Part shown: piece by piece, positions 16,560 to 23,734 of the stretch
Layout of the letters: every line of letters starts with the position of its first letter
Position numbering within the stretch: position 1 is the first letter of the stretch
NCBI GenBank assembly: GCA_017439665.1
Contig: JAFSIS010000006.1
Span: forward strand, 1 to 43,592
Reading direction: 5' to 3'
Origin: Lachnospiraceae bacterium
GTDB lineage: Bacteria; Bacillota; Clostridia; Lachnospirales; Lachnospiraceae
DNA: 43,592 nt
The notes under the pieces: generated by a model
The model's input: only the letters and a program-made list of their open reading frames with translations
Told to the model about the DNA's origin: nothing
Databases searched by the model: none
Program-made: the position numbers and the translations under genes

Positions 16560-17939
16560 TTATTTCGTACTCTGTAAAAGCAGATACATCAAAGCGATGT
16601 GGCTTGTTTCCACACCTTCATGACCCTTGCGGGTATCACCTGCACCGAAGCCCTCTACCAGACACCGGGCTTCAGGATTCCTGCCCAGAAAATAGTCAAG
16701 ATAATTCTCCAAAAGGCTGCTGTACTCATGATTGGTGATCACATAGTTGACCAGAGCCATCACCGATATATCCTGAAGCATGCCTTCGATATCATAGGCT
16801 TCTCTGCCACTGGAGACATAGTAGTTTTCCCGTCCTGCTGCCAGGGAAATTTCCTCTGCCTGCTTCATCACTTTATTCATCAACTGCTTGCTCCATTCCA
16901 GATTTATGCCCTGCTTACCGGTCAGATAGGCATAATCCCCAAAAAGAGTGAAGTCGTAGGCGGTATAGCTTTTCTGTTCTTCCTTCATCCCCAGATATTG
17001 ACCGATGGCCTGTGCATAACTTGCTCCCAGGGTCTTTTTATACAGCTGGGAAACCGCAAAATAGCCGGCATCATAGCTGACATTATCCAGGCTTCCGGCA
17101 ATACTGGAAAAGGCTTTTTCTGCCATGATCTGATATCGGCCTGCCGCTTCCCGATCCGTGTTCTGAATATAGTAGGCGTACATTGCCATCACCCCGGCAT
17201 ATTCCGCTGTGGCCGCCAGGGAAATGGGCTGATCAGCGGTTTTTCTGCCTGCCATCTGACCACTTTCCTGCACTTCCTCCGGTACGCTTTCATACACACT
17301 GCCTGTTGCCTCATCCTGAGCCCTGCCAAGAAGTTCTATTTTTTCCTGTAGAATCTGGTGTACTTCCTCATGATTGTCTATCTGCCCGGAATAGAGCTCC
17401 AGGGTCAACAGCAGCCCTGCCAGTTGATAGCAGAGAGAAGCTGTATCCCGGTTTTCCTCTGCCAATTGCTTAAGCAGATGCTCCTCCAGCTGCTCATATA
17501 AGTTCTCTTTAATCACAAAGGTATAGGAATAGCCCAGATCTTCATGATAAAGATAATATTCTCCCTCCTGTTTAAGACCGGTAAAATCTGCCAGGTAAAG
17601 AAGGTTCTTTTCCTCTTCTTTCGTATTTTTTGTAAGAGAAGCTTCCTTTAAGATTCCTGAAAAAACCACCTCTTCGGTAGCCGCATCATATACCGAATAA
17701 GCAGAATTCAGTTCTTCTCCCTGAAAAATGGCCACCTTACCGGCCTCCGGCTGATAACCGATCTGATTCACCAGGATATTAGGGGTCTGCTCCTCGTAGA
17801 CATAGGAAAAGTCCGGTGTCAATCCCAGAGAATCCCTATCGTTTCCACCTGTCAGCCCAAAGAGACTGCGAGGCGAAAAGGAACACCCGGTCAGCATACT
17901 TATACACAACACAATTGACAGCCAGACCTTTATTCGCAC
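16560..17939 (-). CDS. Degenerate GH9-like lipoprotein
   Basis: 459 residues from a GTG start with an AAGGGAGG site. A lipobox (LTGC, Cys19) indicates a lipoprotein. Residues about 53-140 look like the Ig-like domain found before family 9 glycosidases (NILVNQIGYQPEAGKVAIF). The rest resembles a short GH9 alpha-barrel: AATAEYAGVMAMYAYY and a C-terminal DYFLGRNPEARCLVEGFGAG. The usual catalytic DAGD loop is not visible, and the terminal region reads HEGVETSHIAL where cellulases have the catalytic Glu, so cellulase activity is doubtful. Its place before ddl-murF and after spoIIQ suggests an envelope role. Confidence 0.72.
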   Translation of the reverse strand: MRIKVWLSIVLCISMLTGCSFSPRSLFGLTGGNDRDSLGLTPDFSYVYEEQTPNILVNQIGYQPEAGKVAIFQGEELNSAYSVYDAATEEVVFSGILKEASLTKNTKEEEKNLLYLADFTGLKQEGEYYLYHEDLGYSYTFVIKENLYEQLEEHLLKQLAEENRDTASLCYQLAGLLLTLELYSGQIDNHEEVHQILQEKIELLGRAQDEATGSVYESVPEEVQESGQMAGRKTADQPISLAATAEYAGVMAMYAYYIQNTDREAAGRYQIMAEKAFSSIAGSLDNVSYDAGYFAVSQLYKKTLGASYAQAIGQYLGMKEEQKSYTAYDFTLFGDYAYLTGKQGINLEWSKQLMNKVMKQAEEISLAAGRENYYVSSGREAYDIEGMLQDISVMALVNYVITNHEYSSLLENYLDYFLGRNPEARCLVEGFGAGDTRKGHEGVETSHIALMYLLLQSTK

Positions 17940-17968
17940 GTTTTGTCCTCCCTTACTTCTTCTTTCGT

Positions 17969-17997
17969 ATTATACAGAAAACTTTCCTCCCGGTAAA
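17969..17997 (-). promoter_or_regulatory. SigmaA-type promoter of the GH9-like gene
   Basis: TTTACC (17997-17992), 17 bp, TATAAT (17974-17969) on the minus strand, in the 70-bp gap after spoIIQ. It may also drive ddl and murF. Confidence 0.55.
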
Positions 17998-18009
17998 GCC
18001 CGGCTTTCC

Positions 18010-18813
18010 TTAATTCAGTTTTCCCATAGGATCCTGGGGTACACCGTCCTTAAGCAGGGCAAAGTAGACATTGCAGCCTTCTACACTGTAATATTTTGTG
18101 GGAGCCGCCACGTCTGCCATATAGGCACCCTTTTCCACCAGATCGCCTTCCTTTACCTGAATATTGGTAAGCTGCCCGTATACTGCCTGGTAGCCGCTTC
18201 CGATATCCATGTAAATGGTATTTCCGGTTTCCTCCTCTTTGACGATTTCGGTCACTCTCCCTTTAGCTGCCGCATTGATCTGCTGCCCCTCTGTGGCCTG
18301 GATCACGATTCCCGGATTCACCTTATACTGCTCAAGGCTGGCAAAGTAAACCGGCTTATCCATGCTGTAGCCAATCAGCACATTTCCCACCACAGGCCAG
18401 GTCAGTGTTTCTCCTTCGGGAAAAGTCAGCTCCTCCTCAGGTGCAGCTTCTGTGGTCTGCTCCTCCTCTGTCTGATCTGTTTCTAAGGTTTCTGCTCCAT
18501 CCTCTGCTTCCACCAGCTGTTCTTCCTCACTGGTCAACCAGGAATACAGAGACTCTTCCGTACCGGAAGCAGGATTTTCTACTCTGTTGGAGGTTACCAG
18601 CTGGCTGCCCGGCACATCAGCTTCAGTTCCTTCTGCCAGCTCTTCGGCTTCCTCATCCTGCAGCTGGGACAAGTCCACAACATAATCCTGATTTACTTTA
18701 TTTCGTTCTTTTACATAGACACCAGTCATGGTCAGGGCAGTAAGCACCAGCAGACTGGACATTAACATGATGGCTCTCTCTCTTTTTTGATTTCTTCTCC
18801 TTCTACGCTTCAT
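18010..18813 (-). CDS. spoIIQ: SpoIIQ-like protein, degenerate M23 (LytM) domain
   Basis: Forespore membrane protein that in spore formers forms a channel with mother-cell SpoIIIAH. 267 residues: basic N-terminus, one membrane helix (about 14-31), an acidic linker to about residue 130, then a LytM-like domain. The metal ligands are not where expected: the H-x-G-x-D-position reads NPGIVIQ and the HxH-position reads NVYFAL, so it is unlikely to be an active endopeptidase, as for Bacillus SpoIIQ. Start ATG has an AAAGGAGG site. It follows spoIID, the usual order in this group, and has its own sigmaF-like promoter. Confidence 0.82.
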   Translation of the reverse strand: MKRRRRRNQKRERAIMLMSSLLVLTALTMTGVYVKERNKVNQDYVVDLSQLQDEEAEELAEGTEADVPGSQLVTSNRVENPASGTEESLYSWLTSEEEQLVEAEDGAETLETDQTEEEQTTEAAPEEELTFPEGETLTWPVVGNVLIGYSMDKPVYFASLEQYKVNPGIVIQATEGQQINAAAKGRVTEIVKEEETGNTIYMDIGSGYQAVYGQLTNIQVKEGDLVEKGAYMADVAAPTKYYSVEGCNVYFALLKDGVPQDPMGKLN

Positions 18814-18835
18814 CGTGTCTTCCTCCTTTTTTCCT

Positions 18836-18864
18836 TAGTTTTTCCTTTCCTGTCCGCTTTATAC
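18836..18864 (-). promoter_or_regulatory. SigmaF-like promoter of spoIIQ
   Basis: On the minus strand GTATA (18864-18860), 14 bp, GGAAAAACTA (18845-18836). The -10 fits GGnnAnAnTW at every fixed position, and sigmaF is the expected factor for spoIIQ. Confidence 0.6.
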
Positions 18865-18882
18865 TCCATTTCTAAACTTTTC

Positions 18883-18925
18883 GTAACTGTTCAGTCTTCA
18901 CAGAATACTGTTTCTCAACAGTTAC
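18883..18925. repeat. Dispersed GTAAC palindrome, copy upstream of spoIIQ
   Basis: GTAACTGTTCAG opens an inverted repeat closed by AACAGTTAC (18917-18925). It matches the 2938-2968 element including the flanking TCTTC. Confidence 0.6.
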
Positions 18926-18975
18926 AACTTCGCCTTACTGCCTGGCATTTCTACGATCATCATTCCTTCCATGAT

Positions 18976-19941
18976 TCAAAATCGTTCAATGGAAATTTCC
19001 GAAAAAAAATATTCCAGCAGCTGCCTGTAGGTCTGCCCCTGCTTTGCCAGCTCATTGGCCTGGTATTGGGAAAATCCGAATCCGTGCCCTATTCCTCGTG
19101 TTTTTATGACAATTATGTCATTTTGCTTTTCCAGGGTGAAACAGGAGGAGGCCAGTCCAAAGGCATGGCGGAATTCCTCCCCCGGTATCCGTTTACCACT
19201 GATTTCCACCACTTTCACATAATCCGTTCTGTCCCTGTGCAGGATGATCTTATCCAGCTTCCAGGAGCTTACCTCCAGCAGCTCCCCTACCTTTTTTTCA
19301 AATTTCTTTTTCGGTACCTCCACCCTGCTTAAGTATTCTTCCGACTCCACATCCTGAGGACAGGAAAGTGACTGTAAATAGGCCCATTTTTCCACATGGG
19401 TCTGATATTCCTCCACTGCCCTTGTATTCCCATTACTGAGGCGAAAAAAGGGTGGTGCGATGATCTGTTCCTGCCGGATCAGAACCATTCCCTCAGTTTC
19501 CTTAAGAATTTTTTGAATAGTTTCCCTGTTGGCTTCATAATTTTCTCCCCAGACTCTCCTTAACTGATCCTCTGACAGCCAGATTCCCTCCAGCCCGGCA
19601 GCCGGGATCATATCTACTCCCTGCTGTTTTTTTGCCAGGCTGTAGCACCAGGAGCGCAACATAACGGCCTGGGCCTTTAAGGTCTCCTCCTCATAGTCCA
19701 GAGGAACGGTAGCCGCCATCATCCCCACCAGATATTCTTCCAGAGGAATTCTTTCCTTTCCCCAGAGCCTGTCCGCTTCTATCCAGGTGTCGCTGATATA
19801 TTCTGCAGCCACTACCTCTTCTTTGCCTCCTTTTTTTATCAGGCTGATCAAATAAGGAAAAAGAAGGAAAAAAAGAAGAACAGCCAGGAAGTATTTCCCC
19901 ACCGTTCTTCTTTTTGTTCTATTTGCTCTTAAACTGTTCAT
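18976..19941 (-). CDS. spoIID: Stage II sporulation protein D
   Basis: Part of the engulfment machine; known SpoIID proteins are lytic transglycosylases acting with SpoIIP and SpoIIM. 321 residues with an N-terminal membrane helix (about 16-35). The family signatures are EEYLVGMMAATVPLDYEEE, TLKAQAVMLRSWC and a C-terminal TRGIGHGFGFSQYQANELA. The segment that in other SpoIID proteins carries the catalytic Glu (A-E-M-P) reads A-T-V-P, so the key residue appears absent. ATG at 19941 follows AAAGGATG. A sigmaE-like promoter overlaps the end of the upstream gene. Confidence 0.9.
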   Translation of the reverse strand: MNSLRANRTKRRTVGKYFLAVLLFFLLFPYLISLIKKGGKEEVVAAEYISDTWIEADRLWGKERIPLEEYLVGMMAATVPLDYEEETLKAQAVMLRSWCYSLAKKQQGVDMIPAAGLEGIWLSEDQLRRVWGENYEANRETIQKILKETEGMVLIRQEQIIAPPFFRLSNGNTRAVEEYQTHVEKWAYLQSLSCPQDVESEEYLSRVEVPKKKFEKKVGELLEVSSWKLDKIILHRDRTDYVKVVEISGKRIPGEEFRHAFGLASSCFTLEKQNDIIVIKTRGIGHGFGFSQYQANELAKQGQTYRQLLEYFFSEISIERF

Positions 19942-19964
19942 GGGGTCACATCCTTTCTGTCTAA

Positions 19965-19993
19965 AGTCTATGTACCCCTGTAAATATTTATGC
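19965..19993 (-). promoter_or_regulatory. SigmaE-like promoter of spoIID
   Basis: GCATAAA (19993-19987), 14 bp, CATAGACT (19972-19965) on the minus strand. The -35 and spacer are identical in form to those at sipL. It overlaps the stop codon of the upstream orphan gene. Confidence 0.6.
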
Positions 19994-21100
19994 CATTGCA
20001 GAGAGATGATTTACCGCCAGATCCAGATGCTGTATGGTTCCTGCCAATCCGCTTTCGTACAAAAAAATTCCTGTGCTTCGGATGGCTGCATTCACCTCAC
20101 CGCTGCTTCCTCTCTGGGTGAAATTAGTGGAAGCATTCTGCAGGCAGATTGCTCCTACTCCCTTTTCCTTCAGCTGGTAAAGCCGGGAGCTTCCGTCCTC
20201 CTGCTGTATCCAGATCTGCAGCTTATCCCATATGGCATCATTTTCATCGATCCAGCCGTTTCCATCCTCATCATACTTTGCCAGATCAGCAAAGCCATCT
20301 CCGGATCTGGTTCCAAACAGCTCTGTACCATCATTGATCTGTCCGTCTTTATTCAGATCCAGTGCCAGATAACCGCTGTCTTTCTTAAGCCTGGAGATTT
20401 CCTCTTCCCTTCCGTCTCCATCCAGGTCGAAGAAAAATTTCTGATCAGAAACCTCTGCAATATTTCCATTCAGATTGATCACCAGCGGATCGCACATCTT
20501 TGGCTTTAGTACGCTTTCCCGGCTGACATACCTGGAAAAGCTGCGGCTCATTCCCACTTCCAGATCAAAAGTGATCTCTCTTCCGTCTGCAGTTCTCACC
20601 GTTCCTGTGGTGGAAAAGCTGGTACTTTCCTTTTCCTCATAACAGATTTCTTCCCTGGCAACGATCTCGAAGCCTGCCGATCCATCCGTGCTCGCTGAAG
20701 AAACACTTCCCGGCACCTGACCTGGATTGGCTCCCTGGATTTCTCCTATGCCCAGCCGTTTTGCCAGATCCTTGGCACGGTCACCAAATAACAGTCTCCA
20801 CAGGTAAACTATACTTTCTTCCCGAATCCGTTTTACGGCTTCTGCCAGCTCTTCCTGGGGATTGATAGTATTGAGACGAAACAGACTTCCCGTTCCGGCA
20901 AGCCGGTCTTGGATATCACTGATGCTGTTTTCTGTCTCTTCCTTCGTATTTTCCAGATTATCTTCCATATTAGTGTCTTCTTCGGCAGCACTCTGGGCTG
21001 CTGTACTTACCCGACTCATTCGATAAGATAACGTCCTTGTTGTGGCGGACTCATAAGTCCTGGCGGATTCCATTCCTATTACAGAAGAATCAATTTTCAA
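19988..21100 (-). CDS. Calcium-loop protein with a sigma-28 promoter, unknown function
   Basis: 370 residues from a TTG start after AGGGTTAGGA, giving MKIDSSVIGMESARTYES. No signal peptide or membrane helix. The first 70 residues are Ser/Thr/Glu-rich; a helical segment (84-118) follows. Residues about 205-300 match a calcium-loop domain seen in secreted RTX-type proteins: DLDGDG (225-230), DLNKDGQINDGTELFG (248-263) and DEDGNGWIDENDAIW (277-291). Such sites usually work outside the cell, which is odd for a protein without a signal; together with the sigma-28 promoter this hints at flagellar-type export. A structured leader with a terminator precedes it. Confidence 0.78.
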   Translation of the reverse strand: MKIDSSVIGMESARTYESATTRTLSYRMSRVSTAAQSAAEEDTNMEDNLENTKEETENSISDIQDRLAGTGSLFRLNTINPQEELAEAVKRIREESIVYLWRLLFGDRAKDLAKRLGIGEIQGANPGQVPGSVSSASTDGSAGFEIVAREEICYEEKESTSFSTTGTVRTADGREITFDLEVGMSRSFSRYVSRESVLKPKMCDPLVINLNGNIAEVSDQKFFFDLDGDGREEEISRLKKDSGYLALDLNKDGQINDGTELFGTRSGDGFADLAKYDEDGNGWIDENDAIWDKLQIWIQQEDGSSRLYQLKEKGVGAICLQNASTNFTQRGSSGEVNAAIRSTGIFLYESGLAGTIQHLDLAVNHLSAMA

Positions 21101-21169
21101 GTAATCCTAACCCTCATCTTTCTTCGGCAGTGGTCCTTTATCTGTTTTCCCCTCCCTGTTTATCCAAAT

Positions 21170-21268
21170 AAAAAAAGGCACACAAAAAAGTAAATCCATT
21201 TACTCTTTAGGCACCTTCCGTGGTTCTGCCTTCTATTCATGAAAAGCCCTGGCCAGTGGGCTTTCATG
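21170..21268 (-). ncRNA. Structured leader with terminator, candidate riboswitch, attenuator or small RNA
   Basis: Between the sigma-28 start (near 21270) and the TTG at 21100 the minus-strand RNA folds into hairpin 1 (21238-21249 with 21258-21268), a small AGGCA/TGCCT hairpin (21209-21213 with 21227-21231), and a terminator (21175-21217, core AGTAAAT-GG-ATTTACT, outer AAGG/CCTT) followed by seven U. It resembles no riboswitch class I know. The terminated product would be a ~100-nt RNA. Confidence 0.5.
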
Positions 21269-21276
21269 TACTTATT

Positions 21277-21303
21277 ATATCGGTCAGGCCGGGGGAAACT
21301 TTA
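21277..21303 (-). promoter_or_regulatory. Sigma-28 (SigD/FliA) type promoter
   Basis: On the minus strand TAAA (21303-21300), exactly 15 bp, ACCGATAT (21284-21277): one mismatch to TAAA-N15-GCCGATAT. Hairpin 1 of the leader begins at the predicted start. Confidence 0.65.
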
Positions 21304-21363
21304 GAGAGGATTTCAAGAGCCGACGGCATTTACAGCCCATACCTTCTATGCTACTATTACGTT

Positions 21364-21437
21364 TGGAGGCAGCAGACATGAATGACTTTATTATCCTTAC
21401 TGGAGGCAGCATACATGAATGACTTTATTATCCGTAC
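21364..21437 (+). repeat. 37-bp tandem duplication of the GNAT start region
   Basis: Two adjacent copies (21364-21400 and 21401-21437) differ at two positions; each contains GGAGGCAGCA, an ATG and the first codons MNDFII. The first copy's frame reads about 14 codons and stops just past the second ATG. Confidence 0.85.
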
Positions 21438-21969
21438 TGCAGCTTTGCAGGATGCACCACAGCTTTTGTCTATCTACACCCCCTATGCCAGGGACACCGC
21501 TATCACCTTCGAATATGAAGCTCCTTCTTTAGAGGAATTTGAAAGCAGGATTCTATGCATCCTGGAAAAATACCCCTACCTGGTAGCTGAAAAAAATGGC
21601 GAGATCTTAGGATTTTCCTATGCCGGCCCCTTTAAAGCACGGCCTGCCTATGACTGGGCTGTGGAAACCACCATATATATCCGTCAGGATCAGAAGCTCT
21701 CAGGCCTGGGGCGGAAGCTCTATGAGGCTCTGGAAAGCATCCTGATCCGGCAGAACATCCAGAATCTCTATGCCTGCATCGCTTACAGCAAAACTGAGGA
21801 TGAGCATCTTACCCATGACAGCATCCACTTTCATAAGCGACTGGGCTATCAGCTGATCGGAGAGTTTCATCAATATGGCTACAAATTTGACCGCTGGTAC
21901 GATATGGTCTGGATGGAAAAGCATCTGGGAAAACACGAGGTGGATCCCCCGCCGGTTTTTATCCGCTGA
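21415..21969 (+). CDS. GNAT acetyltransferase, phosphinothricin-acetyltransferase-like
   Basis: 184 residues from the second ATG (21415), which gives the family N-terminus MNDFIIRTAALQDAPQLLSI. Features of the PAT/Bar branch are IYTPYARDTAITFEYEAPS near residue 25, AEKNGEILGFSYAGPFKARPAYDW, and the acetyl-CoA binding region around DQKLSGLGRKLYEALE. The late HKRLGYQLIGEFHQYGYKF and WYDMVWMEK are also typical. Relatives acetylate amino-acid analogues such as phosphinothricin or methionine sulfoximine; the substrate here is not shown. A duplicated ribosome binding site and start codon lie directly upstream. Confidence 0.85.
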   Translation: MNDFIIRTAALQDAPQLLSIYTPYARDTAITFEYEAPSLEEFESRILCILEKYPYLVAEKNGEILGFSYAGPFKARPAYDWAVETTIYIRQDQKLSGLGRKLYEALESILIRQNIQNLYACIAYSKTEDEHLTHDSIHFHKRLGYQLIGEFHQYGYKFDRWYDMVWMEKHLGKHEVDPPPVFIR

Positions 21970-21971
21970 AT

Positions 21972-22163
21972 TGGCGCTGGATCTGCTCAAATCAGCATAT
22001 ATATACTTGTAAAACCTTATTTTTATCTGCTGATTCTGCACTGGATCTGTTCAAATAAGCATATATAAACCTGCAAATTCTTAATTCTATCTGCTACAAT
22101 GGCCCATTTGTATGATCATTCAGCATATAAATTGAAGTTTATTCATTTTCCTATCTGCCCAAC
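21972..22163. repeat. Three imperfect 64-bp tandem repeats
   Basis: The 340-bp gap between the GNAT and HD genes holds repeats in register every 64 bp, marked by AGCATATA at 21994, 22058 and 22122 and by (T/C)TATCTGC near their ends. Copies 1 and 2 share CTGGATCTG-(C/T)-TCAAAT. The array runs into a strong hairpin (22152-22162 with 22193-22203, TATCTGCCCAA/TTGGGCAGATA). No reading frame is supported. Confidence 0.7.
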
Positions 22164-22309
22164 CATCTGCTTTTTAGCCCTGCATCATGGTTTTGGGCAG
22201 ATAAGCCTCTGCTTTCAGGCTTCCCTATATGCACATGCTTATACAAAATACCTGATTATGCAGTAGAAGCCGACTATTCCTTCTTTTTCACAAACGCGAG
22301 GAGATTTCA

Positions 22310-22858
22310 ATGACCTATATTACTCTTTTTTCCGGCAGACATCTCGATCCTTTTCATCCGGAAACAGATGCAATTGATATTCAGGATATTGCTCACGCCC
22401 TTTCTCTGCTGTGCAGAGGAAACGGCCATGTAAAATTTTTCTATTCCGTGGGCCAGCACTCTCTGGCCTGTGCCAGAGAAGCAGCTGCCAGAGACTTATC
22501 CTGCAGGGTACAGCTTGGCTGCCTTTTGCATGATGCCAGCGAAGCTTATCTTTCCGATATCACCAGACCGGTGAAACAACAGCTACCCATATACAGAGAA
22601 GCAGAAACAAAAGTACAGTCTGCCGTCTGGACAAAATATTTTTCGCAGCCTCTGACTGCCGAAGAGCTTGGACAGATCAAAGAGATCGACGACGATATGC
22701 TGTCCTTTGAATTTAAGTTTCTTATGCCGGAGGAAATCAATGAACGGTATAAACGCATACTGAGTGATATTTGCTGTGAACCTATGAACCCTATAGATGT
22801 GGAAAAAAATTTTTTGCATGCCTTTGAGATCCTGACGACCTGCCCCGGAGATACATGA
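22310..22858 (+). CDS. HD-domain phosphohydrolase, YfbR-like
   Basis: 182 residues. The HD metal-site pattern is present: FYSVGQHSLACA (His50), LLHDASEAYLSD (His74-Asp75, then Glu78 and Asp83) and DDDMLSFEF later. The layout resembles YfbR-like deoxynucleotide 5'-phosphatases, so dephosphorylation of a nucleotide is the likely activity, but the substrate is not shown. Start ATG has a GAGGAG site. The next gene begins immediately after the stop codon, so the two are probably translated together. Confidence 0.8.
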   Translation: MTYITLFSGRHLDPFHPETDAIDIQDIAHALSLLCRGNGHVKFFYSVGQHSLACAREAAARDLSCRVQLGCLLHDASEAYLSDITRPVKQQLPIYREAETKVQSAVWTKYFSQPLTAEELGQIKEIDDDMLSFEFKFLMPEEINERYKRILSDICCEPMNPIDVEKNFLHAFEILTTCPGDT

Positions 22859-23335
22859 ATGAAAGATAAAACAACTTTTCCAACCGAAAAAACAGATTGT
22901 TGTAAAGACTGTATCCGCCAACAAAAGCCTCAATTCTCTGTCTGCCGGATCTGCGGACAGAAAAAAGTGAAAAACTGGCTGGATGGCCCCTGCCTCTTCA
23001 TAGAATGTATGCATTGCGGTGATTCCTGTATTGGTGCCAGCTTCTTTGCTCCCTGTGAAACGGACGACACATCATATACACTCCTGATCCGGAACAAACA
23101 TCTGTCCAACAAACAGATTTTATTTTTAAGAAAGCTGTTGGGGCTGTCTGCTCTGTCCATTAAATTCTGTACAGAGCATGAACAGCCCTTTGAAAAAGGC
23201 TTCTACCTTAATCAGATTATGGAAATCCGTCAGGCTCTTGAAATCCAAAATCACCCCTATGTGGTTATTCCTGAACCATATTATGGAAAATACTTTACCT
23301 GTGAGAAAAAAATAATCGCTGATCATTTCCCATGA
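22859..23335 (+). CDS. Cysteine-rich protein of unknown function
   Basis: 158 residues; its ATG abuts the TGA of the HD gene and lacks a clear ribosome binding site, so translation is probably coupled. Cysteines cluster in the N-terminal third in pairs that could bind zinc: CCKDC (14-18), CRICG (31-34), and CMHCGDSC (51-58). The C-terminal half (SNKQILFLRKLLGLSALSIK) is helical and resembles no family I recognise. It is probably not a DNA-binding zinc finger of any named class. Confidence 0.65.
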   Translation: MKDKTTFPTEKTDCCKDCIRQQKPQFSVCRICGQKKVKNWLDGPCLFIECMHCGDSCIGASFFAPCETDDTSYTLLIRNKHLSNKQILFLRKLLGLSALSIKFCTEHEQPFEKGFYLNQIMEIRQALEIQNHPYVVIPEPYYGKYFTCEKKIIADHFP

Positions 23336-23421
23336 AAGACGATATGGTCAATCACGGAATTTTCGGGAAGTACCATAAACCATCCCTCCGATCTCACTGG
23401 CCTTTTTATTGAAAATCACCA

Positions 23422-23685
23422 TTGCCGAATACATGGCAGCTGCCTGAACAGGACGATCTTTCCACCTGGGATGATTATGCCGTCATGTCCATGGTAGAAA
23501 GTGGTCTGGGGGTCAGCATCCTTCCCCGATTGATCTTAAAACGTATTCCCTATCGCATCCTCGCCAAGCCTCTGGATGTTCCGGCCTATCAGCAGATTGG
23601 ATTCGTGGTAAAAACTAAAGACTCTGCTTCTCTTGCGGTCAAAAAATTTATGGAATATCTGCCCCACCGGAATGATCTGCCTTAA
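23422..23685 (+). pseudogene. Remnant of a LysR-family regulator, C-terminal end only
   Basis: About 75 codons match the end of a LysR substrate-binding domain: STWDDYAVMSMVESGLGVSI, LPRLILKRIPYRIL, and a late SLAVKKFMEYL. The helix-turn-helix and most of the effector domain are missing. The frame opens with TTG and no ribosome binding site, and the sequence just upstream does not continue the family in any frame. Most likely debris left by a deletion. Confidence 0.75.
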
Positions 23686-23734
23686 TGTACAGGTGGACCA
23701 ATCCCCACTATCCTAAAATCAACGTATCCACATA

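Noticed and set aside
21170..21268. Cyclic-di-GMP riboswitch in the calcium-loop gene leader
   Set aside because: The conserved GEMM core and its order of stems are not visible; only an unclassified structured leader is reported.
21972..22203. Possible CRISPR array
   Set aside because: The units are contiguous 64-bp imperfect repeats without a short conserved repeat separated by unique spacers, and no cas gene is in the window.
23336..23421. Upstream part of the LysR gene
   Set aside because: None of the three frames continues the LysR effector domain, so the remnant is limited to the C-terminal segment.
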